Below, piece by piece: positions 50,193 to 62,463 of a stretch of DNA of 64,000 bases. A model generated the notes under the pieces. It searched no databases, was not told the origin of the DNA, and saw nothing but the letters and a program-made list of their open reading frames with translations. Where the stretch lies: the NCBI GenBank assembly GCA_002633005.1, contig NMRA01000155.1:703536-767535 (forward strand), written 5' to 3'. The stretch comes from Phoronis australis (Eukaryota; Phoronida; Phoronidae). A program made the position numbers and the translations under genes. Each line of letters opens with the position of its first letter. Positions within the stretch are counted from its first letter, which is position 1.

Positions 50193-53100
50193 ATGACGCT
50201 TTTTACATTGGGATGGATTTTTAACGTGGTCTTAAGTGTGGTATTAATTTTGTCTTGTATTCCATATTGGTGCAAAGGTAAGCCTAAATAATTTGTCGCA
50301 GTCGACAGGCGAACCCCGACGTGCATTACGCAGTTTTCATTGGCGTCTGTGAAAACGGAAACCGCTTTTCAAGTCCTTTCCGGGCGTAACCGTGAACCCA
50401 ACATAGAGAGTAAGAATAGGCCTAGGACCAGTAAAATAACCGGTAGCGTAGAGCTGCCTCGAGTAGCTATAGCTGAGATCTAATAGTGTGAAAATACGAA
50501 ATTCCCGATGAACCAAACCTAGTTGCTGGTCAGCTTAGCTATGATTTACTTTAGACAGGCAAGTTGTGCCGGCCGTCTGCGCTGGCTCTAATGTCAAGAT
50601 TCGTTTTGTTGTGATCTAGTATCGGGAAACCTTTATTTTATGATGGTCATTCTTTGAAGGAGTTTTTTAAAAGGGTAAGGTACCTAGGTCCGTGGTATAG
50701 TGCTTTTGGGGCTGTTTCAAAATCTATCGTTGAAACACGACCGGCAGTCCAGTTTCTGGTGGTTAGGGAAAATGATACAGAGTGTTTCCCAAAACTGTAC
50801 ACACTTCAACGCCTGCAGTTCAATTCCCGTGGATCCCTGCGATTCTGCGCAGGCCTACTGCATGGTTATATCTTTTTTTAACGTAGGTGCGTCAGTAATG
50901 ACGTGCACGGGAATCAGGCAAGCAAACAATTCAGGTTTGAAGAACAAAAATCCATTGTTAAATATAACGAGAAAATAAAAACACCAAGGAAGTACAAAGA
51001 CAAGCTATCCAAGCAATGTAATGAGTTTAATTTTATTTATTTAAGGACTTTTAAAACTTTTTTCGATCTACGGTTTGTGAGTCTGAATTTCATCAATGTC
51101 TTTAAGGGATATTTAAGCCGGATAGGCAAAAATCTTCTAAGTGTACTTTACTATTTGGGGAACGGATTACAGAGTTTTTCCAACTTCAGGCTGTAATTAA
51201 TCACTGAAATATCATCATTTCTCAGAAGATTAGCTTCTAATATTGCCAAAATCATCCATGAATCTATCAATTTTAGGAGATATATAAACAAGTAAAATAG
51301 AAACCAACGAATTTGTTTATCAAATGAAAATAAATGTTATAAGCAATTTCTGCAGGCATGCTCGCAGATTTTTGACGGGTAACCGGGGGAACATGGAAGA
51401 TAGAGCATTCGAGTTAAGGTATTTTTGCTCGTTTCAGAAGTACAATCCTATAACGGTTCACGAGGTAAATTTGAACTCCACTGGCAAAAACGCTGAAATC
51501 ATTGTTTATGATTGCAAGTGTTTTTTGAGTACCCCCATTTCGACATGTACGCGGTCATCAGAAATAGTAGCATAGACACCAGTTTTTCCCACATGTGGAA
51601 ATTCCTTACAAACAAATCAGAGTAAGCATGCACGCACCCACGGGGACTCGGTGAGGGGGGCTCTGACGAGCCCCTCCCCCCATTTGGCGAAGTGGACAAA
51701 AAAGACCGCCTCACAGAAACATGAAGTCCGAGAAAAACGAGACAAAAGTCCACTAAAAAGGCAAAAAGGCAGGAATTCGGCGGGAATGCTCAATTCATAG
51801 CTCTGATCGTAGTACTCCATTTTTTAGTTCCGATTTTTATTAGAAAAGGTTCACATTCTCAAAAATTCGAGCCCCCCCCCCTATATTTTAGGCTCGAAGC
51901 GCGCATGGTAACCATCTTCAAAAGAGATACAATTCTTGTGACCTATGGGAAACAGTAACATTTTTTAACTAACCATCGGAAATAGTCCTTTTGTGTAATT
52001 CACAAATAGTGGTCTTCACGCTCCTCAAAAGTCCACCCTTTCGATGGCGGTCAATCCAATTGTATTTTGTTCACACTTTTTGGTTGTTTGAGTCGAATGT
52101 CTTGACATCGATGTGCTGGGCACGAATTTTTTGTATTTTTTTGATGAATTTGGAATTTCAAATTCCGTTGTGAATACTTGGCAGTGTCGGATTTACATGC
52201 ATAGAGGGACAAAGAGACATTTCCCCCGAACTGCTTCACCGAGAGAGAGGGTCCCGTCTGAAATGGGACACCCTAAAAGATTAAAGGCTAAACATCATTA
52301 AGCTTGGAAAACGAGTGACAGCTCATTCCACCGTCGTGTTGTCACAAAACGATGCAGGAAGTGACCTTCAACATGAAAGCCGGTTTCACGATTTCACAAA
52401 AAGCAACAAAATGGAGGTAATCTATTCCAACATTAGGCCCTCTCGCCGTGTGCGGCCCCTTTAGAATTTATCAATAAAAACACAAAAGGGTAGCCACTTG
52501 AATATCATCAATGCCCTTCTCCAAGGGCCCCTAAATATGAAAATATCTATATTTTTTCGAAAATCAGGAAATGCGCAGCAATTGATGTTATCTGTCATGT
52601 TATCAATCTTTCTCAAGTGATATAGTTTCGACAAAAATAAAGCGAATGTTGTCTCCGCTAACCCTTGCCAGAGAGGGCCTCTGACTTATTGAATTTAATA
52701 ATCCAACAAATAAGTACGCTCCGCAAAAGCTTCGCTTTATAAATTTTCACGATTTTTCGAAATATGTGTACTAGTATGAATGATTACGTCACATTTTCAA
52801 GTGCGTTTAGACGAACTGTGCTGCAAAAGTGGAGACCTTAACAATGCTCTACCAGGGCCCTCACAAGGCAAACCATGCACTGTTGTTAAATTTTGTCTTA
52901 GAATTTTCTCTCTTATCCGTATTTCGCAGACCTTTCTTTTCTTTATTGTCCCCGGCCCCATGCCTATGTCGGTTGCCACGGTTTAAGCCTGACGCCTGAA
53001 AATTTTTCGGGGGGGGGGGCGACCCGTGGAACCATCCCCCCCCCCCTGCTTCCTACGGCCCTGTTATTCTTTTATTTACACAAAATTACAACAAATAGGC

Positions 53101-56100
53101 TGGATTTGTCTGTTCATCGGTGACAGCGAGACCAATTTACTTTCTAAAAATAAAGTATTCGTTTTCTAAGAGGGCCTGTGGGCGATACATGTGCATGGCG
53201 CATGTTTGTTTAGAACTGGGACACTTTAATAGAAATGCCCGCCCCGCCTCCCAAAGTCTAAATTAGTACTGGTGACCTTTAATCGATTATACCGCTAACT
53301 ATTGATTCAAAAGTATGCAGAATGGACAAAGAGTAAACAGGCAACACCTACTTTTTAAAAAAAATATAGATATAAAAGGGATAGCCGATAAACATGCGAA
53401 ACACTTGAGAGTGATTTTTTTAGAAAACGCAGTATTTTGGACTTTAAGAAACTCACTCATGATTTCCTCTACAAAGTAATTACACCAATTGTGTAATATA
53501 ACTCGCCAGTTGACTAATTGCCACACTACAGCTTGATGACGACAGCAACAAAAATTCAGCTGTCCGATAGATGTCAGTAGTGACGGAAATAGTAGAGCAG
53601 GAACCGAGTGCCCGATAAACTTATATAAACAACTCTGATTATGCTTCTAAAGTCGAACTTGGAAACTATTCACAATATAAGGCTCCAGTTAATGTAAAAC
53701 AATTGATATGCCATTGATAAGAGAAACCATAATATAACTGAACCATAATTTATAAAAAATATTAGCAGTATTATACCCGCCGGGTGCTTTCTGTCAAAAA
53801 CATGTTTTGGTATAAGCCACTTGCTTTTACAAAATTGGTGTTTATCTTGTTTCTTAGTCTGGATTAGAAATGTTTATGGGCTCGGAAAGAACAGACAGTT
53901 CGTTATTCCCTAATCATTCAAGCCAACTCAGTCAGGTCACGGCGCGACCTGAAATTTTATGAGCTTGGTCTGAATTTGAAGAAATAACGACTGAACTTCC
54001 AACGAGTTCCTTCGCATAGGCGGATTTAAGGGGGGGGGGGAAGCCCCCCCCTTGGCTGACGCAAGCAAAATGAAATAGCAGCAGCATGAAGCGTGAAGAA
54101 CAAGAGAACTCAGTAACTAGGACTGGTAGCGGATAGGGGGGGGGGCTCAGATCCCAGATCGCGGCAGAATCGTGTTCCCATTTTTTTCCACCGATAGATT
54201 TTCTGAACATCCTCGGCCTCGCAACTTTCGGGCCCCCTGTGCTTTGCCCAATTCCCTGATGCAACATGAAGGCCCCCTCCCCCCTTATGGTTTCTGTCAG
54301 GAACTACGTAAGTGTCGAGTTTACTCTTCAATACATGTACAGTACAACGTCAGTAGCTGATGCGGATTTAGAGGGGCGCCAAGGGGGCCATGTCCCCCCT
54401 AAAATTTTCCCAGATTCCATTTGGCAGTTCCGGAGTGCAACTGTGTGACGGACAAAATCTTGGCTAATACTCTGTCCTGCCCCCCCCCCCCAACTCAAAA
54501 TCCTGGATCCGCCCCCAAATAGTGACGCCGATGACTTTTTGAAAACAAAACTAGTATCTCAGCCATTTGACCAGTCAGGATTTAGTCTGCTGATGAAACA
54601 TAGGGGAGTAACATTTTGGGCGATACGGGATTTGGAATGTACATGTAGAACCCAGCCTTGGCTTCATGTCTGTGCCCAATAACAGGTCACATTCTGACAC
54701 TTCTAAAGCCTAGAAATCTTTTCTAACCCAAGTACGGAACAGCATGAGTCCGATTTTATTACATGAGGAAGTAACCTGATTCAAATGATGATATGATTTT
54801 CCGCCGTATAGCATATAGTTTTTCGTCCACTGACATTTTACATTTCTTAACAATACTCGACCTCGGATGATTTCAAAGCTCCATGACCAGTGATGTAATG
54901 CAATATCGAAATTATTTCACCCAGTGAACAGGCATGCAAACTTAATAGTGACTTGAGACTTTTCCTTACATCCGGAGCCCCCAGGCTCACCTCGTTAACT
55001 TTTTTGGTTAATCTTCCATTGTTTTAGTGTAGTAAATGTATGCTTATGTTTTGTACTTTTAGCCGCCAGACCAGTCGGTGCATGGGCTCTCGATGAAACA
55101 AACGAAGTTTCTGACTTGTCAGGCAACTGCAACCACGGCGCCGCCTATGGGACGACGTACGACCTCGGACCAACGGGAGAAGCCAACGGAGCCACATGGT
55201 TCAGCGGCAACTCAAGTGCGTTCGTGGAAATTCCAAACAACGGAAAACTCGAAGTATGTCCTCGAGGCTTCTTTTGAAAACCATTTAAGTATCCATAAGG
55301 GTAAACATGACCATCAGCATGTCATTGAAAGCTTCATCGCCAATCGCTATCATCCGAGCCCACATTGGTAAAGTAATGCTCTGTTTTGCTTACGTAACAG
55401 CCCAGGGATGCTTTTGCTAGTAACATTCAGTCACGATTTGAGTGTTTTTCACAGAAACAGTATTATTTGTCCAATTTTGTTCAAAGGCTGATTTTGGGTT
55501 GGGGTACGTCGTTTCACCACGGTGGGTGCGGGGTCGAATAAACGGGCATCCCCTTGCAGCAATCACGTTTTATGAAAGGCATGTGCAATGCAATGCAATG
55601 CAATGCAATGCAATGCAATGCAATGCAATGCAAACTTTCGTGGTTGAATCAGTAATGTCATTCCAGTTGAAACAATGGCTTTATGCTGTTCTCAGGTGCG
55701 CAGTTTTACCTTCATGACTTGGATAAAACAGGTATCTGAGGGAGACAGCGGCACTAGAGGACCTTACTTTGAGTACAACCGCAGCGCCAGCGCTAATACC
55801 ACTATAACACAGTACGGGACAAATATCTGGCGATATTATGATACAGGATTCTTTATCGAATTGTTCGATGAACAGGGTAGCGTCATTGGAGAAATGAAGT
55901 CTTCGCCGACTCCGTCCAAACCACTTCCGATGGATCGTTGGTTTTTGTTATCAGTGACTTATGACAGCAAGACAGGTAAACATAATAGCTGGCATGAAAT
56001 AAAAGTGGTTTCAGCCGGGTGTTTTTGACATCGTGTTACAATGAGCAGTGGCAGCCTTTTTGTCACCTTGTTTGAATGTATAGATGAAGTACTGGGCAGT

Positions 56101-59100
56101 TCGTTACATTACACAAGAGTAATCACTACAAGCCTGCTCGAACCCGCAATGTTCACAAAATCTACCCGGTGCTCACTGTCAGAGTATGAAAGTATGGTCA
56201 ATCATGAATTGAGTGATTCAACAGAGTGGTGAAATTGCTTTGATTCTAACTATGCCAATTGAGCCATAGTAGAATTTGTAACAAGTTCTTGACACTAAAT
56301 ATTTCTCTGTTAAGTTACATAGTAAGTGGTATGTACATATTGCACTCAACATTTGTACATTATTGCATGTTTTTGAACTTAAAATTTTTTTTTGCTATTT
56401 AGAAAATCATGCAATAGAATAAACAGCGTTACTGTCAATCGGACCAAAGCTCAGCCAATGAAAAGACTCGTAACAAAACCCATGCGCTTTCATTACCACA
56501 TTCTAGACCACACGTAGAGACCGGACGGTTCCGTCCTATCATGGTTCATGACTGATCATAAAAAGGTGATGTAAGTTACAACAAGGCCTGGTCCTAACAT
56601 CAAGGGTGCAGATTGGTTCCATCATGGCTACCGTCTTTAACACTTAATTCCACGTTGATGATTGCTCGCGGTAACGGCCTTAAGCTCACTCCGTGTGTTA
56701 GTCTATTCAGGACGCTCCCGGGCGCTGGTTCCCGTCCTACGTGCCTAGCCAGCACGCAGGTATCACGCAGTCGCACGCGCTTTAGCATTGATTGGTGTAA
56801 CCTTGGCAGTCATTGGTTAGCTTTTCAACAACGTGAAAAAATGGCGGACTATGAACGTTTTTTAGCCTCAAGTGGCGCAGCAAATATATTTCGTTTCTCC
56901 AGTAATTTTTAATAGCCCGGTGCGTGCTTGAGCCACATCTGGCCCATTTAACCGGTGTGTTATTCACACTGTATCAATACAGGACATTATCGTAAAGAAA
57001 AGTCATCGACAGTAAAAAATGCACTCCGAAAAGGTGCAATCACAATTTCTGGGATTCAGATTTCCTGAACACAAATTTTAAGCACCGATTTGTCTGTACA
57101 ACGGACAACATTTACACAAGCTCCATCAGTCATGTCAGTTTGTTTGCGTAAAGCGCTGCTTGTTGAGAATTCGACCAGCCAATCAGAAACGCAGGTGTAA
57201 AAAATTTCCTGAGGAAAATTACGGGATACCTGCGTGCTGGCTACCGACCACCTAGCGGCACACAGGAACCAGCGAAGTCAGGACGTCACCTGTGGACACG
57301 TCATGTGACCTAATCAATATACATGTAGGTAAGAACAGACTTCATACCAAACCGGGATTCCAGCCCGGGACCTTCTCTGTGGTGTTTTTTAAAAGAAACG
57401 ACACCTATCAGGCTAGACAATTCACATGCATAGAACATCATGGATTGAACATAAAAACCTCTAAAAATATGTCATTGAATTTTTTACGCAAAAATGTATC
57501 ATATTCACTACACCATATCTTATATGTCAATTGTCATTTTGTGTTTGATTTTACTTAATTTCTGTTTTTGTTGACAAAGGAAGTTATTACATCCGAAAAT
57601 TTCAAATTTCAGTTGATCCATTCTTGTTGTTTTATTTACCTATTTATATTCTACATTTCATGAAACAATAGTATCCTTGGGAGGATCTGGATTGCCTTAT
57701 TTAGTTTCAGATATATTTTCTACGTTAAATGAAGTACAAATGCAAATAGCACCGGTTATTTACATTTAACTTACTGTCATTTAACTAAATGGACAACTGT
57801 TCACAAATTGAAAAGTTGCATTAAATTTACAAATGGTTCACAATACTAAGATATGAATTCAATGGTGTTTGAATTTGTACTTGGGAACACAATGATTTCC
57901 ATGCAGCACGTGTGTGCTGGTTGAAGTGAAGGATTTAACTAGAACATTAGCTAAGTGTTTTTTGCATTTTTGTTGTAAATAATTCCACTGAAAATGTTTG
58001 TTTTGAATGACTTAGTAACAATCCATGTCGTTACCAAGACTAGTGGACGAACACCCAAAAGCGCTGCACTTAACTTACACAGTAGGTAAATTTCAAGATT
58101 TCCGCACAAAGACTATATGCTCACTTATGACTTGGTACTTGAGTTAACGCACTACGTTGTCTGCTCAGTCATGAAACTGAAGACATCTTTTACCAAAAGC
58201 AGCGCGAAAACGAAACATCATGTACTTTTGTATGGAACCTCATTTCTCGTGATAGGTAATTTGTCCTTATACAACAATCGGAGTTTAATCATGGCAAAAT
58301 CACTGAAAGAAACTCGAGACAAAGCGCATTATACAAAGTCGAACGTGCGGATCGGGAAAAGTTTCCGAGAGGACAAGCAAAGCAGAGTTTTCAAGGCTTC
58401 GATGTACTGCGTTCAACTTTATGACACAACCCTTTCTGTTGACGAAATACTAGAACAAGCTAACTTCTGTAAGAAAGGTAACTATCAGATTAATAAATTA
58501 AAATTGCTTTGAACCTACAGATTAATAAATAAATACTGCCGGTTGTCAAAAAAACAGATCCTGCAGTGGTTAATGATCTTGATTTGTTCACAAGAACTTG
58601 GCTAGAGCTGACAACTCGGTCATTGCTATGAACCCGAGGGTCATTTTTGATTCATGTTTGTGGCAACGCTATTATTTATTGTTTTAATAAGCATGGGTGC
58701 ACCCAGGGGGGCTCGAAGGAGCCCCCCCTAATTTGGCGAACTGGGCAAAAAGGTCACCCTCAATGAAACAAAAAGTCCGAGCAAACGAGACCAAAGTCCA
58801 CAAAGCCCATAGAAATTCTTCACGGATGCACAATTCGTACAGTAGGCCTGAACCTAGTGACCCCGTTTTTTTTTTGTCCTCTTGATTTTCCTCAGTAAAA
58901 AGTCCGCGTACCGAGAAATTCGAGCTCCCCTATATTTTAGTCTGGGTGCACGCATGATAAGAAACTTCCACACACAGTCGAAAATTTTCAAATTGAACAA
59001 TCTGTTGTTTAAAATACAACATAAAACTCATATGTTTTATAAATTAATTGATGACATAAACAACGCTCCTTGCAAGGTTTTTTGGGCAAATTCTGTGGAA

Positions 59101-59671
59101 CTCTCTTCTGTTCTACAGTTTCACACAATCAAGCTATAGATGACAATCGTCTGACCGTCACTGGGTTTCTCAAAGAGGATTTCAATCTCTTCGAGTATTC
59201 ACTGGGGATTTTTTTGGAAAAATATAATTTTCCTACAACGACGCACGTGCTTATTTGTATATGTGGTAGCTACGTGCCCCTGCGCTCGTACTCTCATAGA
59301 CCTACCTGTTGCTGACTATTACTGTTTGAATGATGCGTGTCGTTATTTTGACAGTTTCTCAATGCCAACCGAAACTGAAGCTGGAGAAGTTCAACTATCT
59401 CAGGAAAATGAACTCATGTCTGAAAGAACGCCATTTGCGCAACAGGTACATCGCGAGTTCTCTTAGTCATTGTGCCATGTTATGCTCACAAGAGTCCTAT
59501 CCACCGTGCCTCACGTTCAACTACGTGTCACCAGAGAGAGCGTGTGAAACCAGTATTATGCCTGCCAATCAACTGCAAGATCATGACTTTGAGACTAGGA
59601 ATGCCTGTCGGGCATATCAACTCTGGGATGGTTCAGATACCTGCCACTCACATTATGTACAGTGTCCTTAA
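50193..59671 (+). CDS. Secreted LamG-like (concanavalin-type) plus PAN/Apple-like protein, complete, 5 exons
   Basis: Exons 50193-50277, 55063-55253, 55696-55975, 58256-58477 and 59355-59671 total 1095 bases, giving 364 residues with all phases matching. Residues 1 to about 28 are a signal peptide (hydrophobic VVLSVVLILS). Residues about 30-255 form a LamG-3/concanavalin A-like jelly-roll domain: opening VGAWALDE, DLSGNCNHGA, a mid FTFMTWIKQ strand, WFLLSVTYDSKTG joined to NLSLYNN, then VRIGKSF and YCVQLYDTTLSVDEI. Residues about 262-364 are cysteine-rich and look like a PAN/Apple module (SLSHCAMLCSQE, CLTFNYV, ERACETS). The tail ends VQCP. The protein is probably extracellular and carbohydrate- or protein-binding; ligand unknown. 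AATAAA follows at 59716. It is divergent from the receptor gene across 326 bp. Confidence 0.87.
51627..51907 (+). mobile_element. CATG-cACCCAG MITE, copy 4
   Basis: Starts CATGCACGCACCCACGGGGA and ends TTTTAGGCTCGAAGCGCGCATG. The family interior is clear: CCATTTGGCGAAGTGGACAA, CAGAAACATGAAGTCCG, GAGACAAAAGTCCAC, AAATTCGAGCCCCC. It lies in LamG/PAN intron 1. Confidence 0.8.
54012..54518. mobile_element. Possible element(s) with GGCGGATTTA ends
   Basis: An AGGCGGATTTAAGGGGGG start at about 54018 and a CCTGGATCCGCCCCC end at about 54504-54518, with a second TGCGGATTTAGAGGGG at about 54360. Two nested or adjacent elements may be present. It lies in LamG/PAN intron 1, is full of C and G homopolymers, and has no coding capacity. 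Confidence 0.45.
55585..55633. repeat. Microsatellite (GCAAT)n, nearly 10 perfect units
   Basis: Uninterrupted 5-base repeat in LamG/PAN intron 2, ending 62 bases before exon 3. Perfect units suggest it is young and likely to vary in length between individuals. Confidence 0.97.
58692..58956 (+). mobile_element. CATG-cACCCAG MITE, copy 5
   Basis: Starts CATGGGTGCACCCAGGGGGG and ends TTTTAGTCTGGGTGCACGCATG. The interior has AATTTGGCGAACTGGGCAAA, ATGAAACAAAAAGTCCG, GAGACCAAAGTCCACAAAG, a T-run, and GAAATTCGAGCTCCCCTATA. It lies in the last LamG/PAN intron. Confidence 0.85.
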
Positions 59672-59715
59672 AGGCCGCATTTTGCAAACATGGACCGATT
59701 CCATTGGAATGTGAC

Positions 59716-59721
59716 AATAAA
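59716..59721 (+). terminator. Polyadenylation signal of LamG/PAN gene
   Basis: AATAAA 45 bases after the stop codon, a typical distance for a short 3' untranslated region. Confidence 0.6.
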
Positions 59722-61380
59722 TGGGCGGGAGGTTTTGGGGTGACATTTTTCTTTTGGTGTTGGCGTTGCAATATATTTTTAAAAAGCCGTATTTTCTTTT
59801 AAACCAATGCCGAATCAGCAATGCAATCAATGAAAATATTCTAGAGATGTGTACGTGTTTTTTTTAAATTTATACAATACGATGGTATGTGAAATAAAAG
59901 TCGTCAGATCAATCCCACCCCAGAAAACGGTCTAAGCAGTGGTTGTATACTGAGCTTCTGATGGTCTACGTTGGTTATGCTAACGGGCGACTAGAATGAG
60001 GGAAGATCAATAAATTCTTGAAATACTGTAGTTCAGGCTTGTTTAGTGAATGTCAAGTTGTCCGACGTGAAATAGAATCAACGATTAGAATTACTGAGCT
60101 AATTTCAAAACTTGCCTGTAAATATTTACTCTAGTATAGTACATTTAAACAAGACGGAGATTATTTACTGACAATTTATTGAACAACTTCCTTAACTATG
60201 GAAACATGCATGTGTTAGTAAAAGAATATGTGTTATCTATCTGTACGCTTTCAGTTCAAATACACTTGTTACTTTTTAGTAAACATTAAAAACAGAGTGA
60301 ATAAAGTGCTTGTCAAAAATTCAAATGAAAATGTGTTTCAATGAGGGAATAGTAGCAGCTAATTCCACGCCAAATTAAATACTTTACATGTATGCTGACC
60401 ATTTCTTGGCTCAGTTATGCTGTCCATTAGCTCGATAAAGGAATTGCCAGCATTCCTAGATTTATACAAAAAAGCAATATTGACATTTCCAAATGCTACC
60501 ACTATCGATCGTTGTTACTTTTATGTCTCATACATTCGGATTAGCTGGGGCCACTTCCATAGACGGCAATTACCTGGAAATTTCTTATCAGAAACAATAA
60601 GGCCTTTCGATTATCGTTGCGACACGTTTGAGAGGCTTTTTACAATAAATACAATACGAAACAAAAATAGTCAGACAAGATATCGTTTCCCTGTCGTGCT
60701 CGTTAATTCTAGGAACACCAAAATTCTAACTGCAGAATGGTTGAGTCATCTTATTAACGTTTTTGTTAATTTCCCGTAACTCACCTCACGAGCGAAGACT
60801 CCGCTGTCGATGAATTCTGTTTGCCAGCCGTCATGACGGTGAATTCTGGGTCATTCTGTTTGCCAGCCGTCACGATGGTGAATTCTGGGTCGTTTTGTTC
60901 GAATACGGTTGGCTTGAACTGTGGGTTTTAATTCATAACAATTTCCGTGCGTTTAATACTGATATGTTTTGATCCGCCGAGTTGAGAAACTAATCTGCAA
61001 ACACCATTATTGCATCGTGTTCGTACAAGTAGTTACTTAGAGAATATGGCCGACTGAAACATGTTTCGAGTTTTTACAGACTAACACACAGATAACAGAG
61101 ACCACTGACAGGAAATATGAAAAACAAAACATGAGATATAGACAAACCGATATGTAGGAAAAGTGCACTTTTTCTTGGGTTAGCATTTATAAATTTGATT
61201 TATTTCAAACATGATCTCGCCTGCAGCTCACATGTAGGTTTTTCCTCACACATCAGGTGGCGTTAGTTGGTTTGTTGGGGCGTGTTTTGGTTTTTTGGGA
61301 CGCTTTTCCTTCCCCTGGATACAAAAATACGTACGACGTACATCATTGGCATCCGTGAGTGATTGCCACATATCACTGCT
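59722..61380. other. Intergenic DNA right of LamG/PAN gene
   Basis: No exon recognised. A 120-codon frame at 60417-60779 shows no known motif and has AT-driven composition. A two-copy 41-bp repeat lies at 60816-60899. Confidence 0.5.
60816..60899. repeat. Two-copy tandem repeat, unit 41 bp
   Basis: The unit TTCTGTTTGCCAGCCGTCA(T/C)GA(C/T)GGTGAATTCTGGGTC is repeated directly, with two internal differences. Confidence 0.85.
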
Positions 61381-61399
61381 TGTCTTAAAGAATTGTATG

Positions 61400-62459
61400 G
61401 CTGTGTACATATAGACCTACGCGATTCTGCGCGTACGCGTAAGTGATGGAAGATATTGCCAAGCCCAAACTTCGATGAAGGACTCTCCCTTCAGATGGCG
61501 TGGATGTTTCAGGGTTGTGTCGGAAATGCGTTCGGTATTCATGGTAAGAATTACACCTTGCACCTTCTAAATAGCTCCAATACAAGTCCACAATAAACTT
61601 AGGCTCACCGATCTGTTCATTAATTGGCAGATGACGAACTGTCCTCTTCACTGGGTGTCGAACTGGGCCTGTATTCACTTTCACTACTCAACATCGCTGC
61701 AGGGCTGCTTACAGGCTCTGGGCTGGAGACAACAGCACAGGGCGAATCACTGTTAGTTACCGTAATTGCACGCAATGTGGTACGTTTGGAGGCACGGGTG
61801 ACAGTAGACGAAGTGCCTCCAGTCACTGTATATAGTGGACACAGCTCGCGAGGCTTCTCGCTTCAAAAACGCACTTCTCGGGATTGGCAACGGGGCACTG
61901 CCGGGAATCAATAGCGACGGTATGGTACCCTTCTTCAGGCGTTGTTTCGCAGGGACCTTCACAATTCAGCGTACATATCTCTGTCGTAATCTGCCGACAG
62001 AAAATGCTTGCCACACACTCGGTAACCCTCCACTAATTTGTACGTTGCGTGGACGGGTAGCGCTGCGTTCTTCACATGAACGAGCTAGCCAAGTACGGCG
62101 AAGTGTGTCAACCTTCGGAAAGCGACGCAAGGTACCCAAAGCGCGTGTGAGACGATAATGAGTACATCTCGGCACGCAGCAACAGCGTGGCATGTTGACT
62201 GACTTGTAAACAAAAGCAAACAACTACCAAACATATCACAACCGAGGTAGAACAATGACTAACTCGACAGTTCTCACAGTCAGACTATAATGAAAGGAAA
62301 TTGGCGCGAAACTCTTGCCTCCCAAAACGTCACTTCCGGAGTAGAGGATGAGAAATTAATGAAATTACAAAAAGCTGTAATTAAGTGAAAAATGTGTCTG
62401 GGATAATCAACGAACCTTATTTTTGCTAAAAGTGACATGAAAAAAGGTTGCCTTCGCCT
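61400..62459 (-). mobile_element. Kolobok-like element, truncated, with broken THAP gene
   Basis: The right end GTTGCCTTCGCCT at 62447-62459 abuts TTAA at 62460-62463. The 62260-62459 part matches the terminal repeats at 34800-35000 and 9440-9611. The matching left terminus is not seen, so the element is truncated there. It encloses the decayed minus-strand THAP frame described separately. Confidence 0.7.
61600..62193 (-). pseudogene. THAP-domain transposon protein, decayed
   Basis: A minus-strand frame starts MPRCCCVPRCTHYRL at about 62193 and continues through GTLRRFPKVDTLRRTW with the spacing of a THAP zinc finger (C-x2-4-C ... C-x2-H). The second half of the finger, VCGKHFLSADYDRDMYA, is only read after a frame change near 62030. 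Later pieces (LKKGTIPSLLIPGSAP, CLQTYHIACNYGN, and a Ser-rich stretch) lie in other frames. It is therefore broken by at least two frameshifts. The full-length family member would be the transposase; no DDE-type catalytic region is visible here. Confidence 0.6.
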
Positions 62460-62463
62460 TTAA

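Noticed and set aside
60417-60779. 120-codon plus-strand frame
   Set aside because: Composition follows the AT-rich background, and there is no motif, splice context or neighbour support.
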